From: Agarilytica sp033852175
Lineage (GTDB): Bacteria > Pseudomonadota > Gammaproteobacteria > Pseudomonadales > Cellvibrionaceae
Direction of reading: 5' to 3'
Assembly: GCA_033852175.1 (NCBI GenBank)
Contig: JAWSUY010000042.1
Span: 62,001-126,000 of the forward strand
Length of the DNA stretch: 64,000 nt
The position numbers and the translations under genes are program-made. Of this stretch, positions 7,880-17,710 are shown one piece after another. Positions within the stretch are counted from its first letter, which is position 1, and every line of letters begins with the position of its first letter. Under the pieces are notes generated by a model that had not been told where the DNA came from, made no database searches, and saw nothing but the letters and a program-made list of their open reading frames with translations.

Positions 7880-9544
7880 ATGTACGTTTACGACGAGCAT
7901 GACCATAAGATAGTCGAAGAACGCGTTCAGCAGTTTCGTCGGCAAACCGATCGATTTCTTGCCGGGGAACTTAAAGAAGAAGAGTTTCTTCCGCTACGAT
8001 TACAAAATGGTCTTTACGTTCAGAGACTCGCGCCAATGCTTCGCGTTGCTGTTCCATATGGAATGCTGAACTCTACACAGCTAAGACGCATTGCCCACAT
8101 CTGCCGACAATACGACAAAGGCTATTGCCATATCACCACCCGGCAAAACATACAATTCAACTGGCCTCTCTTAGAAGAAGTGCCCAATATTTTGGCCGAA
8201 CTCGCTGAAGTTGAAATGCATGCGATCCAAACGAGTGGCAACTGTATCCGTAACGTTACAACGGATCAATTTGCCGGCGTCGCTCCAGACGAACATATAG
8301 ACCCTCGACCTTACTGTGAAATCATTCGCCAGTGGTCAACTTGCCATCCCGAATTTGCCTTTTTACCTCGTAAGTTCAAAATTGCTGTATCAGGTACTGA
8401 AGACGATCGTGCCGCTATTCACTACCACGACATCGGCTTACAGCTGGTTAAAAAAGACGACGGCCAAATTGGCTTTACCGTACTTGTCGGTGGCGGCTTA
8501 GGTCGAACACCTGTTATCGGTAGCGTTGTACGTGAGTTCTTACCCGAGAAAGACATACTGACCTATTTAGAGGCTATCGTTCGCGTATACAACCTAAATG
8601 GGCGCCGCGACAACAAATACAAAGCCCGTATCAAAATACTCGTTCGCGCTACTGGCATTGAAGCCTTTACCGCTATGGTCGAAGAGGAGTGGGAACATGT
8701 CCGCGATACCCAAACCATATTGACCGATAAAGAACTGAGCCGCGCTAAAAGCTTCTTCACAAGTCCAGACTATAAAAGCTTCTCAGAAGCCAAATCACAG
8801 ACAAGCCTTGATGAACAAGCTGCAGCTAATCCTGCATTCGCTCGATGGCTGGAACGCAACGTCAGTGATCATTCAGTAACAGGCTATAAAGCAGTCACCC
8901 TGTCACTAAAAGAAACCGGGATTGCCCCCGGCGATATCACCGACGGCCAAGTTGAAATCATCGCAGACCTTGCCGATCAATACAGTTTTGGCGAAGCACG
9001 TACCACTCACCAGCAAAACATTGTATTGGCTGATGTTAAAGCAACTGAGCTTCTTTCTCTCTGGGGCAAACTAACAGAAGCGGGCTTTGCAACAGCTAAT
9101 ATCGGTACGCTCACAGACATGATCTGCTGTCCTGGTGGCGATTTTTGCGCCCTAGCCAACGCTAAATCGATTCCTGTAGCGGAAGCAATTCAGCGTGAAT
9201 TCGATGATCTTGATTATTTATATGACCTTGGTAATGTAGAGCTTAATATTTCCGGCTGTATGAATGCCTGCGGCCACCACCACATCGGCCACATTGGCGT
9301 CCTCGGCGTGGATAAAAAAGGCCAGGAGTTCTATCAGGTTCAACTTGGCGGCAGTCAAGGTAACGATGCATCTTTAGCGAAGGTATTGGGCCCGTCCTTT
9401 TCGCGTGCAGATATGACTAGCGTCATACGCAAGATCATCAACGTTTACACCGAAACTCGCACCGAAGGTGAAGAGTTTCTTGAAACCTACCGCCGTGTAG
9501 GAATTGCACCCTTTAAGGAGCGCATCTATGCAAAGGCTAATTAA
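7880..9544 (+). CDS. cysI: Assimilatory sulfite reductase hemoprotein CysI
   Basis: A 554-residue siroheme/[4Fe-4S] enzyme reducing sulfite to sulfide for cysteine synthesis. The four cluster cysteines are visible as Cys417-x5-Cys423 (within CCPGGDFC) and Cys460-x3-Cys464 (within SGCMNACGHHH). Both nitrite/sulfite-reductase ferredoxin-like half-domains and both siroheme-binding segments are present (HITTRQNIQFNW early; GEARTTHQQNIVL later). Length and the DUF934 partner match the Pseudomonas-type CysI, which works without a CysJ flavoprotein. Assignment to sulfite rather than nitrite follows from this context. Its 3' end overlaps the next gene by 17 bp. Confidence 0.93.
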   Translation: MYVYDEHDHKIVEERVQQFRRQTDRFLAGELKEEEFLPLRLQNGLYVQRLAPMLRVAVPYGMLNSTQLRRIAHICRQYDKGYCHITTRQNIQFNWPLLEEVPNILAELAEVEMHAIQTSGNCIRNVTTDQFAGVAPDEHIDPRPYCEIIRQWSTCHPEFAFLPRKFKIAVSGTEDDRAAIHYHDIGLQLVKKDDGQIGFTVLVGGGLGRTPVIGSVVREFLPEKDILTYLEAIVRVYNLNGRRDNKYKARIKILVRATGIEAFTAMVEEEWEHVRDTQTILTDKELSRAKSFFTSPDYKSFSEAKSQTSLDEQAAANPAFARWLERNVSDHSVTGYKAVTLSLKETGIAPGDITDGQVEIIADLADQYSFGEARTTHQQNIVLADVKATELLSLWGKLTEAGFATANIGTLTDMICCPGGDFCALANAKSIPVAEAIQREFDDLDYLYDLGNVELNISGCMNACGHHHIGHIGVLGVDKKGQEFYQVQLGGSQGNDASLAKVLGPSFSRADMTSVIRKIINVYTETRTEGEEFLETYRRVGIAPFKERIYAKAN

Positions 9545-10025
9545 AAACGGGGAGCTCATTAATAACGAGTGGACTCTGGTAGAAGACGAAGACTTTGACC
9601 TGGCCGAGTTTTCACAAGGGCAGTGGGCACTCCCATTACCCCTGTATGAAAAAGCCGTAGAAAATGGCTCTGCCGCACTTTCTCGAATGGGGGTCATTCT
9701 CAATAGCGATCAAGACGCGCTTAAGCTTCGCGACTACCTCGATAAGCTACCATTGGTGGTTATTAACTTTTCCGCCTTTGCCGACGGCAGAAGCTTTTCA
9801 CAGGCCCGTATTTTACGCGACCAACTTGACTACACCGGTGAAATTAGGGCCGCGGGCAACTACATGCAAGATCAGCTCTTTTATCTGTCTCGCTGTGGAG
9901 TCGACGCATTCCTATTGCCAGAAGGTGTCGTCGTTGAATCCGCAATGCAAAGCCTTGCCGATTTCAGCGACTCCTATCAGGCGGCATGTGACGAACCTCA
10001 ACCCTTGTTTCGTCGACGCGTCTAA
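9528..10025 (+). CDS. DUF934 protein, CysI partner
   Basis: A 165-residue protein starting at the ATG at 9528, where AAGGAG lies 7 bases upstream inside the end of cysI; a longer frame from 9504 lacks such a site. The segment FADGRSFSQARILRDQLDYTGEIRAAGNYMQDQLFYLSRCGVDAF is the DUF934 hallmark. Such genes almost always follow ferredoxin-type cysI in pseudomonads and relatives, so a role in sulfite reductase function or electron supply is likely but not proven. The pair ends at a terminator 10 bases downstream. Confidence 0.9.
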   Translation: MQRLIKNGELINNEWTLVEDEDFDLAEFSQGQWALPLPLYEKAVENGSAALSRMGVILNSDQDALKLRDYLDKLPLVVINFSAFADGRSFSQARILRDQLDYTGEIRAAGNYMQDQLFYLSRCGVDAFLLPEGVVVESAMQSLADFSDSYQAACDEPQPLFRRRV

Positions 10026-10035
10026 ATCACTACCA

Positions 10036-10080
10036 TCGCGGGCCGCTTATTTGGCAGGCCTGCGATTTTCTCCGTTTTTT
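10036..10080 (+). terminator. Intrinsic terminator of cysI-DUF934
   Basis: TCGCGGGCC (10036-10044) pairs with GGCCTGCGA (10057-10065), nine pairs with one G-T wobble and a 12-base loop, followed by TTTT and then TTTTTT by 10080. Confidence 0.8.
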
Positions 10081-10448
10081 ACTTTTCATCAAAACACCTA
10101 CAAAACCACCCCTTATTTGAGCGAAACATCTAACAAAATAGAGAAAAACACTCGAAACGGCACTTATCTAACCATTTCTTTAAAATAAATTTGAATTTTA
10201 AACAACTTCCTCACATGATTAATGAATAAGTGAAACGTTCTCTCCCTTCGAGTGTGTTTGTCGCCAATGTCTAACATGCAGAAGGCAATACCAGATACCG
10301 CTACAACCAGGCTGTTAGCACAACGCTTATAGGTATACAGCTACAATAGTACAATAGAGAGAAGTGATAGCTGCTGATGCAGCAATAGCTCGAAACTAAC
10401 GGGTCACGTATTAGACCTAACAATTGACCCAATCAAAGAGAGAAGTTT
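10081..10448. other. 368-bp gap before the antiporter gene
   Basis: AT-rich and without a supportable gene on either strand. It should hold the promoter of the antiporter gene; I see no clear operator. Confidence 0.4.
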
Positions 10449-11615
10449 ATGGGTGGCGCAGTATTCGACACCTTCTTTTTAATATTCTGCGGCGCCGCTG
10501 TAATAGCATCTGTGGCGCTCTATACCAAACAACCTCTCCTCGTTGCCTATATAGCACTTGGCATTCTGCTTGGCCCCTTTGGCTTTGAAGTCATTACACA
10601 GGTTAACTACTTACTCGAGATGTCCCATATCGGGATCATATTTCTTTTGTTTTTACTTGGCTTAGACATGCAGCCAAGCTCTCTATTCTCGGTACTCAAA
10701 CAAGCCACCAGTGTCGCCATCGTCAGCTGTGCTATTTTCGCTTTAATCGGCTTATGTGTTGGGCTTGCCTTCGAGTTTACGCTTATGGAGTCGGTCGTCA
10801 TTGCCATGGCCTCAATGTTTTCCAGTACGATTGTTGGAATAAAACTGCTACCAACAACCGTGCTTCATCACCGCCATTCAGGCGAGTTAATGATTGGCCT
10901 GCTGCTCATACAAGACTTTATCGCCATTTTTTGCCTGCTGTTTTTACTCTCCGGCTCCGGAGGGCAGGTTCAAGCCAAACCTCTCATCTGGGCATTAGTC
11001 GCCCTCCCCCTACTTTCGGGCTTTGCTTACATTTTTGTACGCTTTATCCTGTTCAAGCTAATAGCAAAATTTGACCGTTTTCATGAGTATATATTCCTAC
11101 TCGCGATCGGCTGGTGCTTAGGATTGGCTCATCTCGCAGAACTTATGCACCTTTCAGCTGAAATCGGCGCTTTTATTGCCGGAGTTTCGCTCGCAACCAG
11201 CCCCATCGCCCAATATATCGCGCTAAACCTTAAGCCTCTGCGTGATTTCTTTCTGGTGTTATTTTTCTTTTCGCTAGGCGCTCAACTGAATATTGATATT
11301 CTGCCCAGCATTTTGGTTATCGCCCTTGTTTATACCGCTTTGATGCTAATAATTAAGCCCGTCACGTTTTACTTACTATTGAGACAGCAAAGTGAGAAAA
11401 AATCCTTGGCTTGGGACGTGGGCTTTCGACTGGGTCAAATTAGTGAATTTTCTCTGCTCATCGCTTTTGTTGCACGTGAGAGCGAAGTGATTGGTGAAAA
11501 GGCATCTATGCTGATCCAATGTGCTGCAATACTAAGCTTCATCATATCCAGCTACATAGTCATTTTTAACTTCCCTAACCCTATCGCTATATCGGATAAG
11601 CTACGTAGAGATTAA
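10449..11615 (+). CDS. CPA2-family cation/proton antiporter (KefB/GerN-like membrane part)
   Basis: A 388-residue protein with about 12 membrane helices of the monovalent cation:proton antiporter-2 family (Pfam Na_H_Exchanger). Recognisable parts are the first helices with YIALGILLGPFGFEVI, the helix LLFLLGLDMQPSSL, the GELMIGLLLIQDF segment with the family's conserved acidic residue, and the SAEIGAFIAGVSLA helix. It ends right after the membrane domain and lacks the C-terminal TrkA-N/RCK domain of KefB/KefC, so nucleotide or glutathione gating is not encoded here. It probably exchanges K+ or Na+ for H+ at the inner membrane. It converges on a solute-binding gene 18 bases away. Confidence 0.85.
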   Translation: MGGAVFDTFFLIFCGAAVIASVALYTKQPLLVAYIALGILLGPFGFEVITQVNYLLEMSHIGIIFLLFLLGLDMQPSSLFSVLKQATSVAIVSCAIFALIGLCVGLAFEFTLMESVVIAMASMFSSTIVGIKLLPTTVLHHRHSGELMIGLLLIQDFIAIFCLLFLLSGSGGQVQAKPLIWALVALPLLSGFAYIFVRFILFKLIAKFDRFHEYIFLLAIGWCLGLAHLAELMHLSAEIGAFIAGVSLATSPIAQYIALNLKPLRDFFLVLFFFSLGAQLNIDILPSILVIALVYTALMLIIKPVTFYLLLRQQSEKKSLAWDVGFRLGQISEFSLLIAFVARESEVIGEKASMLIQCAAILSFIISSYIVIFNFPNPIAISDKLRRD

Positions 11616-11633
11616 AGCCAGAGATTAGAGGCT

Positions 11634-12386
11634 TTACGGTGTAATATCACGCTCATCCAATGTTCGATAGATTTCACCCAGATAGTTAGCAACGTTTTGC
11701 GCATCGGGGTAATCTTTTCGAAGCACAACGTACAGTTCGAAGCGTCTTAAGACGTGATAGCGTATATCGTTCTTTTGCTTTTCGTCATATACCTTTTTCG
11801 CAGGGCCTAAATAGTCCAGAAAAAAATCCGCACGACCGGCCTCTAGCATCGAAAACGCCGAATCGTGAGAATGTGCGGCTAAAATCGATATTTGATTATC
11901 CGGGTCATTTAAAAAAGGCCCAATGCTGCCAAATCCATATGTATCGATAGTAATGATTGATCGACCAACCAGATCATTCAAATATGCTACAGGCTGGACA
12001 TTCGGTAGGTGATATATGCCTAGCTCCATTTGATAAACCGGCAACTCACTGGTGATGCAGCATTGCTGCAATCTTGGCATTTTTATTAATATAGATAGAT
12101 TGGCTCGACCACTATTCAAGTATTGGTACATTCGAAAGACGGGAACCGGTAAGTTTTCCCATTCCACATCAGCTAAGCGAAACATCTCATCAGCCAAAAG
12201 TTGTATCGGCCTATACTGCTCACCACTCGCATTTAGTCTGCTAACAACAGGATCTTCAGGGTAAACGTAAATAAGCGGCGCGGAAGCTTCGAGAGCGCAA
12301 GCCGGCGCGCTCAACAATCCCATTGTTGATAGCAGGCTACATGCCCACCATCTTTTTAAGATCATCAATTTCACAAAACCGGACAT
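11634..12386 (-). CDS. Orphan periplasmic solute-binding-like protein, copy 1
   Basis: About 250 residues from the ATG at 12386 (an upstream TTG at 12419 and an ATG at 12365 are alternatives). A basic start, hydrophobic core and the APACALEA cleavage region form a signal peptide. The mature part resembles SBP_bac_3 (amino-acid-binding) proteins: IYVYPEDP near the start, LIKMPRLQQCCITSELPV, LVGRSIITIDTYGFGSIG and MLEAGRADFFLDY. No ABC permease or ATPase gene is nearby, so transport is doubtful. It is a paralogue of the two proteins at 21061-21822 and 22261-23040 and shares their Cys-Cys pair, but is the most divergent. Confidence 0.75.
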   Translation of the reverse strand: MSGFVKLMILKRWWACSLLSTMGLLSAPACALEASAPLIYVYPEDPVVSRLNASGEQYRPIQLLADEMFRLADVEWENLPVPVFRMYQYLNSGRANLSILIKMPRLQQCCITSELPVYQMELGIYHLPNVQPVAYLNDLVGRSIITIDTYGFGSIGPFLNDPDNQISILAAHSHDSAFSMLEAGRADFFLDYLGPAKKVYDEKQKNDIRYHVLRRFELYVVLRKDYPDAQNVANYLGEIYRTLDERDITP

Positions 12387-12820
12387 CAACACAGACTCAA
12401 AATTAAGAAAAACAAACAATCTTCCCAGCGATCGAATTTAACCGTCTAACACGCATCACCCACCTTTCAGAATAGACCAAAAGATAAGTAAAAAGATTTG
12501 AACTCTCAGGCTAAATTAGACCCCTTTGTACATTTAAAGCGTTCAATACGCCCGCCTGCTTATAACGCACGGGATTTAAAATTCAAAAATTACGCTTTAC
12601 CTTACCCAGACAAACGTTATGATAATCGCGTGCCAAGCCAGACCAAAAGAAAACATACCCAAATATAATAATTTATTCAATGTTTTCAACCACTTAGCAT
12701 TCCAGTCCAATCATGGAATGTTTATTTCTCTTATATCTATAGCGATAAAGACCGCCCAATTTGCCTATAAAGGCTTAACGGCGTCGAAGACTTAAAACCA
12801 TTGAGACAGGACCCACAACC
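12387..12820. other. 434-bp divergent promoter region
   Basis: It lies between the leftward solute-binding gene and the rightward MetX-like gene. No ORF of note. CATTCCA at 12698-12704 and TGGAATG at 12714-12720 form a 7-bp inverted repeat about 100 bp above the hydrolase start, a possible regulator site. Confidence 0.4.
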
Positions 12821-14026
12821 ATGGCAACAACAAAAACACATCAATATCGGCGACTGATTATAATTGGGTACTTAAGCCTATTCTGCTGGCTTACATCATG
12901 CCCTCTTATGGCCGAGGAATTGATCGTCACCAAACATCACTTCACCACCCATAATTTTACAACAACATCAGGCACCATTCTGCCTACAGTTAATATTGGC
13001 TGGGAAGCATATGGAAAACTGAACCAAGCAAAGGACAACGCGATTCTAGTTGCCCACTACTTCACGGGTGACTCACATGCTGCAGGCAAGTACACCAAAA
13101 GTGACAAAAAGGCAGGCTATTGGGATTCAATCATCGGGCCAGGCAAAGCAATCGATACGAATAAATACTATGTACTTAGCTCAGATTCATTAGCAAACGG
13201 GAACGTTAAAAGCCCAACGGTGTTTACAACCGGCCCTTCAAGTATTAATCCGAAGACTCAAAAGCCCTACGGGCTAGACTTTCCGGTTATCACCATTCGC
13301 GACATGGTCAACGCTCAACATACTTTAATTACAAGCTTGGGAATCAAAAAATTCCACGCGGTTGCAGGCGCCTCCATGGGATCTCATCAGGCTCTTGAGT
13401 GGGCTGCCGCTTATCCAGAAATGGTGCCAAGGGTATTATCCGTCATTGGGGTCGGCGAAACTGACGCATTTGCCCAAGCCGTTCTCTCGCAGGCAGTAAA
13501 GGGAATCACGAAGGCCCCCTCTTGGCACGACGGGGATTACTACGAGAAAGGCGAGCCTACCGAAGCTCTAGCCGGACTTCTTGAAGTCATGCTGCTGCAC
13601 TCTCAGCACGGCGCCATTCTTGATAAGCACTTCAAAAAGAAACTCAATGACGATCCAGCAACAAAACTGTCCATTAAAAATGAACTCGTTATCATTCCTT
13701 GGCTAGAAAAAGCCGCAATGGCCAGAGCCACCCAGCTTGAAACCAACCACATGCTGTATTTGGCTCGAGCCGTTCAATTGTTTCGAGTCGGTCATAAAGC
13801 CACTTTAGAAGAAGGTGTCAAGCCCATCACGGCCAAGGTACTTTTCCTCCCATCAAAAAATGATATGTTGCTACCCTCTTACAACGCTAAGAAAATTTTT
13901 GACATCATGAAAAAACAGGGTAAGGACGTCGCATACGAGGAGATAGACGGACCATGGGGACACCTAGATGGAATTTTTACTGTGGCTCAAAAATCGGACG
14001 TGATAACGAATTTTTTAGCACATTAG
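12821..14026 (+). CDS. Secreted MetX-like alpha/beta hydrolase, copy 1
   Basis: A 401-residue protein with the whole fold of the homoserine O-acetyltransferase family: the nucleophile elbow GASMGSHQALEWA, an Asp in LPSKNDML and a His in GPWGHLDG complete the Ser-Asp-His triad. Unlike cytosolic MetX, it begins with a typical signal peptide (basic start, LSLFCWLTSCPLMAEE), so it should act in the periplasm or outside, where acetyl-CoA is absent; hydrolysis of an ester or amide is more likely than acetyl transfer. It is followed after 260 bp by a close paralogue. The substrate is unknown. A strong hairpin lies 40 bp after the stop. Confidence 0.82.
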   Translation: MATTKTHQYRRLIIIGYLSLFCWLTSCPLMAEELIVTKHHFTTHNFTTTSGTILPTVNIGWEAYGKLNQAKDNAILVAHYFTGDSHAAGKYTKSDKKAGYWDSIIGPGKAIDTNKYYVLSSDSLANGNVKSPTVFTTGPSSINPKTQKPYGLDFPVITIRDMVNAQHTLITSLGIKKFHAVAGASMGSHQALEWAAAYPEMVPRVLSVIGVGETDAFAQAVLSQAVKGITKAPSWHDGDYYEKGEPTEALAGLLEVMLLHSQHGAILDKHFKKKLNDDPATKLSIKNELVIIPWLEKAAMARATQLETNHMLYLARAVQLFRVGHKATLEEGVKPITAKVLFLPSKNDMLLPSYNAKKIFDIMKKQGKDVAYEEIDGPWGHLDGIFTVAQKSDVITNFLAH

Positions 14027-14065
14027 CGAAGATAACATTTAGTAAAAATTGGACAGCAATTATCG

Positions 14066-14088
14066 GACCCTCAATGTAATTGAGGGTC
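14066..14088 (+). terminator. Hairpin between the two MetX-like genes
   Basis: GACCCTCAAT and ATTGAGGGTC form a perfect 10-bp stem with a three-base loop. There is no clean T-tract after it, so it may attenuate, stabilise the upstream mRNA 3' end, or terminate weakly. Confidence 0.5.
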
Positions 14089-14287
14089 TCATTCAATCCT
14101 TAGTACTTCCTCCTCCGTAATTAACAGGCCTCAGTTCCCGTATAGCTTTATACTTTTACGCCCTAAAAATAATTTTTTATTATAACGTTCATATCTTTCA
14201 ACATGACGCCTTAAAAATATTTTGGTCTTAAGCGAAGAAAATAAGAACATCAAAATAAACTAACCTTATTTATACTGAGGTGTTTTT

Positions 14288-15493
14288 ATGGCTATTCACG
14301 TATATATCACTAATAGGTTTATTAAAGTACTTTCGTCATTCCTGTTTCTTCTTTGCGTTTTATCCAACCCTGCACAAACTCAAACATTAATCGTAGAAAA
14401 ACAACGACTGACTGTTAATGATTTCGAAACAACATCTGGCGAAATTTTACCTAAGATTCAAATCGGCTGGGAAGCCTACGGGAAGTTAAACGCCTCAAAA
14501 AGCAACGCCATATTAGTTCCTCACTATTTTCTCGGCACATCCCACGCGGCTGGAAAATACGCTGAATCAGATAAGTACGCAGGCTATTGGGACTCAATCA
14601 TAGGCCCCGGCAAAGCATTAGACACCAACAAATATTATGTTATTAGTTCAGACACCCTTGCAAATACCAATGTAAAAGATCCACGCGTATTTACCACTGG
14701 GCCAGCTAGTATCGATCCAAAAACAAACAAACCCTACGGCATTACCTTTCCTGTTCTAACGATGCGTGATTTTGTAAACGCCCAACACGCACTAGTAAAA
14801 AGCTTGGGCATCACACAACTTCATGCGGTTGTAGGAACATCAATGGGGGCAATTCAAACCCTAGAATGGTCAACAGCATATCCCGATATGGTACCTAGAA
14901 TCGTAGCGGTAACAGGTATGGCTGAAGCAGACGGCTTGACGATCGCAGAACTAGAGAAGTGGGCGATACCAATAAAAGACGACCCGAACTGGAATAAAGG
15001 GGATTATTATGGCGGAGAAGAGCCTATCGAGGGCCTAACAAAGGCCATGCGTTCGATCGTTATGATTGCCCATCATGCATATATTTATGACCGCCGATTT
15101 AAAGATAAAATGAATGACGACCCTGCTCCACGGAAATCGATTTTGGCAGATTTTAAGATTAATGCCTGGCTAAACCAGTACGCGGCATACCGCGCAGGAA
15201 AAGCCGATGCCAACCACGTTTTATATTATATTAGGGCAAACCAGTTATTCCGTCTTGGGCACAAAAAAACTCTCGCTGAAGGCGTATCTCCGATTAAGGC
15301 AAAAATATTATTATTACCCTCTAAAAATGACATCCTCTTCCCTCTGTATCATATGAAAAATTTATACACTCAGATGCTGATACAGAAAAAGGACGTCACA
15401 TACGATGAGATTGAGGGCCCGTGGGGCCATTTAGACGGAATATATGCAGTTGCCACAAAAGCAGACATGATTAAAAGATTCATCGAAGAATGA
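14288..15493 (+). CDS. Secreted MetX-like alpha/beta hydrolase, copy 2
   Basis: Same length (401 residues) as the preceding gene and clearly its paralogue along the whole sequence (shared GWEAYGKLN, GYWDSIIGPGKA, YISSD/YVLSSD, VFTTGP, GPWGHLDG). The triad is intact: GTSMGAIQTLEW, Asp in LPSKNDIL, His in GPWGHLDG. A signal peptide is visible (FLFLLCVLSNPAQTQT), so it is exported. GAGGTG 7 bases above the ATG is a good ribosome site. It has its own 260-bp upstream region, so the copies may be expressed separately and differ in specificity, as the lid region (residues 215-290) has diverged most. Confidence 0.82.
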   Translation: MAIHVYITNRFIKVLSSFLFLLCVLSNPAQTQTLIVEKQRLTVNDFETTSGEILPKIQIGWEAYGKLNASKSNAILVPHYFLGTSHAAGKYAESDKYAGYWDSIIGPGKALDTNKYYVISSDTLANTNVKDPRVFTTGPASIDPKTNKPYGITFPVLTMRDFVNAQHALVKSLGITQLHAVVGTSMGAIQTLEWSTAYPDMVPRIVAVTGMAEADGLTIAELEKWAIPIKDDPNWNKGDYYGGEEPIEGLTKAMRSIVMIAHHAYIYDRRFKDKMNDDPAPRKSILADFKINAWLNQYAAYRAGKADANHVLYYIRANQLFRLGHKKTLAEGVSPIKAKILLLPSKNDILFPLYHMKNLYTQMLIQKKDVTYDEIEGPWGHLDGIYAVATKADMIKRFIEE

Positions 15494-15602
15494 TTTAACG
15501 AAAATCTAAATTTGAATCGATCCATAGGTCTTGATCACCCCAAAATCAATCAATCTGAAAAACGGCACACCGACTTAACTATCCAACCATCAAACTAAGG
15601 CG

Positions 15603-15974
15603 CTATTCTGCCGTAGTGCCTATGCGAATAGTAGACTGTACTTTTTTTGAAAGACTACCAATAGCCTTTTCGTAGGACCATTCAATCAGTTCTTTAAGGT
15701 ATTCTTCATCCATCAATTGCACTTTGACTATCGTAACCCAATGAAAACGATGCATATAACGCGCAGGCTTAACACCAGATTGATCCGTCAACTCTAAAAA
15801 CCGATCACTACTCACCCTCATACTAAAACGCCATTTTTCAGGATCGCTCGTTTTAAAATAGGCGAACTTTCTCCGCCCAACGTAGTAAGTAAAAATATTA
15901 GAGGGATGTCCGCTTTCTCGGTAAGTAACGCCCGGAAAAGCAGCGCAATGATCCTTGAGCTGTTTTACATCCAT
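15603..15974 (-). CDS. MmcQ/YjbR-family protein
   Basis: A 123-residue protein with the compact YjbR fold: HCAAFPGVTYRESGHPSNIFTYYVGRRKFAYF near the N-terminus and LIEWSYEKA near the end. The family has a CyaY-like, DNA-binding-type fold, and its cellular function is not established. It lies 16 bases below the end of the aldehyde dehydrogenase on the same strand and is probably cotranscribed with it. Confidence 0.85.
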   Translation of the reverse strand: MDVKQLKDHCAAFPGVTYRESGHPSNIFTYYVGRRKFAYFKTSDPEKWRFSMRVSSDRFLELTDQSGVKPARYMHRFHWVTIVKVQLMDEEYLKELIEWSYEKAIGSLSKKVQSTIRIGTTAE

Positions 15975-15990
15975 ATCAATGTGAGCCTAT

Positions 15991-17460
15991 TCATTGTTTT
16001 AATCCGCCAATACACATATATTTAATTTCCAAATAGTCGTCGATACCATACTTAGAGCCCTCTCTCCCGGTACCCGATTCTTTTACGCCACCGAACGGCG
16101 CTGCTTCCGTTGAAATAACACCTTCGTTTATGCCGACAATCCCGTACTCCAAGCTTTCTGATATTTTCCATAAGCGATTAATATCGCGAGTATAAAAGTA
16201 TGCAGCCAAACCAAATTCCGTATCATTGGCCATATGAATGGCATCTTCATCAGTTTTAAATTGAAATATCGGTGCAATGGGGCCAAATATTTCTTCACTA
16301 AATACACGCATAGATTGATCGCAACTTTTCAATATGGTGGGTTCGTAGAATGTCCCACCCAACGCAGATGCCTTACCGCCAACGACCACTTCGGCCCCCT
16401 TTTGAATCGCATCATCAACCAATGACGCTACATTACTTAAGGCTTTTTCATCGATCAGTGGGCCTATAGTGACAGCAGCATCCATGCCATTGCCGAGTTT
16501 CAATTGGGCCATGGCCTCAGTGAACCGTTCAACAAACTCATTGTAAACGCCCTCTTGCACCAACAGCCGATTCGCACAAACGCAGGTCTGGCCAGCATTG
16601 CGAAACTTTGAAGCCATTGCTCCCTTCACGGCTGCATCAAGGTCCGCGTCATCAAACACGATAAACGGAGCGTTTCCACCCAGCTCCATAGACGTTTTCT
16701 TTACCGTTTTTGCACACTGAGCCATTAGTAATTTGCCAACAGTGGTTGAACCGGTAAACGTTACTTTTCTAACCAATGGGTTACTCGTCAGCTCGCCACC
16801 AATCGCCTCGCAATCAGAACTCACGACAACATTTAAAATGCCATCGGGAAGCCCCGCTCTTCTGCCCAATTCAGCCAAAGCAAGCGCCGAGAGTGGCGTT
16901 TTAACGGAAGGTTTAATCACTATGCCGCAACCTGCTGCCAGTGCGGGTGCAGCTTTTCGTGTGATCATTGCATTCGGGAAGTTCCAGGGTGTAATCGCCG
17001 CAACAACACCAACGGGCTGCTTAAGCGTAACAATCCTCTTATCGCGCCCATGACTGGGAATAACATCCCCATAAACCCTCTTGCCTTCTTCAGCGAACCA
17101 CTCGATAAAGGAGGCGCCATAGCTAACCTCCGCCCGAGATTCTGCAAGCGGCTTTCCTTGCTCCGCGGTCATAATCATGGCCAGGTCTTCCTGATTATCC
17201 ATTATCAATTGAAACCAGGTTTTCAGGACGTTTGCACGCTCCTTAGCTGTATACATTTTCCATTCTTGCATGGCGCGATGAGCGGCATTAATCGCTTTTT
17301 TCGTGGCAGCTACCGAAGCATTAGCCACTGACGCAATCACTTCGCCGGTTGCCGGATTATGTACATCAGTGCTCGACAGTATCGACTGCCCTTTACCAAC
17401 CCACACGCCATCAATAAAGTTTTGGGTCTTCAATAATGCAAGGTCTTTCAATTTGAACAT
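15991..17460 (-). CDS. gabD: NAD(P)-dependent succinate-semialdehyde dehydrogenase
   Basis: An aldehyde dehydrogenase of 489 residues from the ATG at 17460 (MFKLKDLALLK, the usual GabD start); a frame open to 17571 has no family similarity upstream. Seen are the Rossmann segment with TPWNFPNAMITRKAAPALAAGC, the general-base Glu in MELGGNAP, the catalytic Cys in GQTCVCANR and the EEIFGPIAP motif. Length and TKKAINAAH/GKPLAESRAEV match GabD, which oxidises succinate semialdehyde to succinate. Other semialdehydes such as glutarate semialdehyde are possible. No GABA transaminase is adjacent. Confidence 0.9.
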   Translation of the reverse strand: MFKLKDLALLKTQNFIDGVWVGKGQSILSSTDVHNPATGEVIASVANASVAATKKAINAAHRAMQEWKMYTAKERANVLKTWFQLIMDNQEDLAMIMTAEQGKPLAESRAEVSYGASFIEWFAEEGKRVYGDVIPSHGRDKRIVTLKQPVGVVAAITPWNFPNAMITRKAAPALAAGCGIVIKPSVKTPLSALALAELGRRAGLPDGILNVVVSSDCEAIGGELTSNPLVRKVTFTGSTTVGKLLMAQCAKTVKKTSMELGGNAPFIVFDDADLDAAVKGAMASKFRNAGQTCVCANRLLVQEGVYNEFVERFTEAMAQLKLGNGMDAAVTIGPLIDEKALSNVASLVDDAIQKGAEVVVGGKASALGGTFYEPTILKSCDQSMRVFSEEIFGPIAPIFQFKTDEDAIHMANDTEFGLAAYFYTRDINRLWKISESLEYGIVGINEGVISTEAAPFGGVKESGTGREGSKYGIDDYLEIKYMCIGGLKQ

Positions 17461-17710
17461 GAATGTTCCAGATGAGGATATTGTTGTCTTAATGCAATAC
17501 GGGCAACCCGTTAACGAAAAGCTCCACGATGCTTTGTGCTCGTCCATATACCGACCGTAATGAACGCACATTTAAAATATCAGTTTCAGACCACTCGTTT
17601 CTTTACCGCATCATTGTTAGCGCAGATCATGACTCTCGAAGACAGCAAACCATCCAAAGATCGTCAACCTATCTGCTCATGGCATGCCTTGTATACTGGG
17701 GCGAAACGAA

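Noticed and set aside
9664..10188. Plus-strand 174-codon ORF overlapping the DUF934 gene
   Set aside because: It is an alternate frame of a recognised gene, and crosses the terminator.
11616..11637. Six-bp stem AAAGCC/GGCTTT between the antiporter and the first solute-binding gene as a terminator
   Set aside because: Short stem, no T-tract, and it overlaps the stop codon of the convergent gene.
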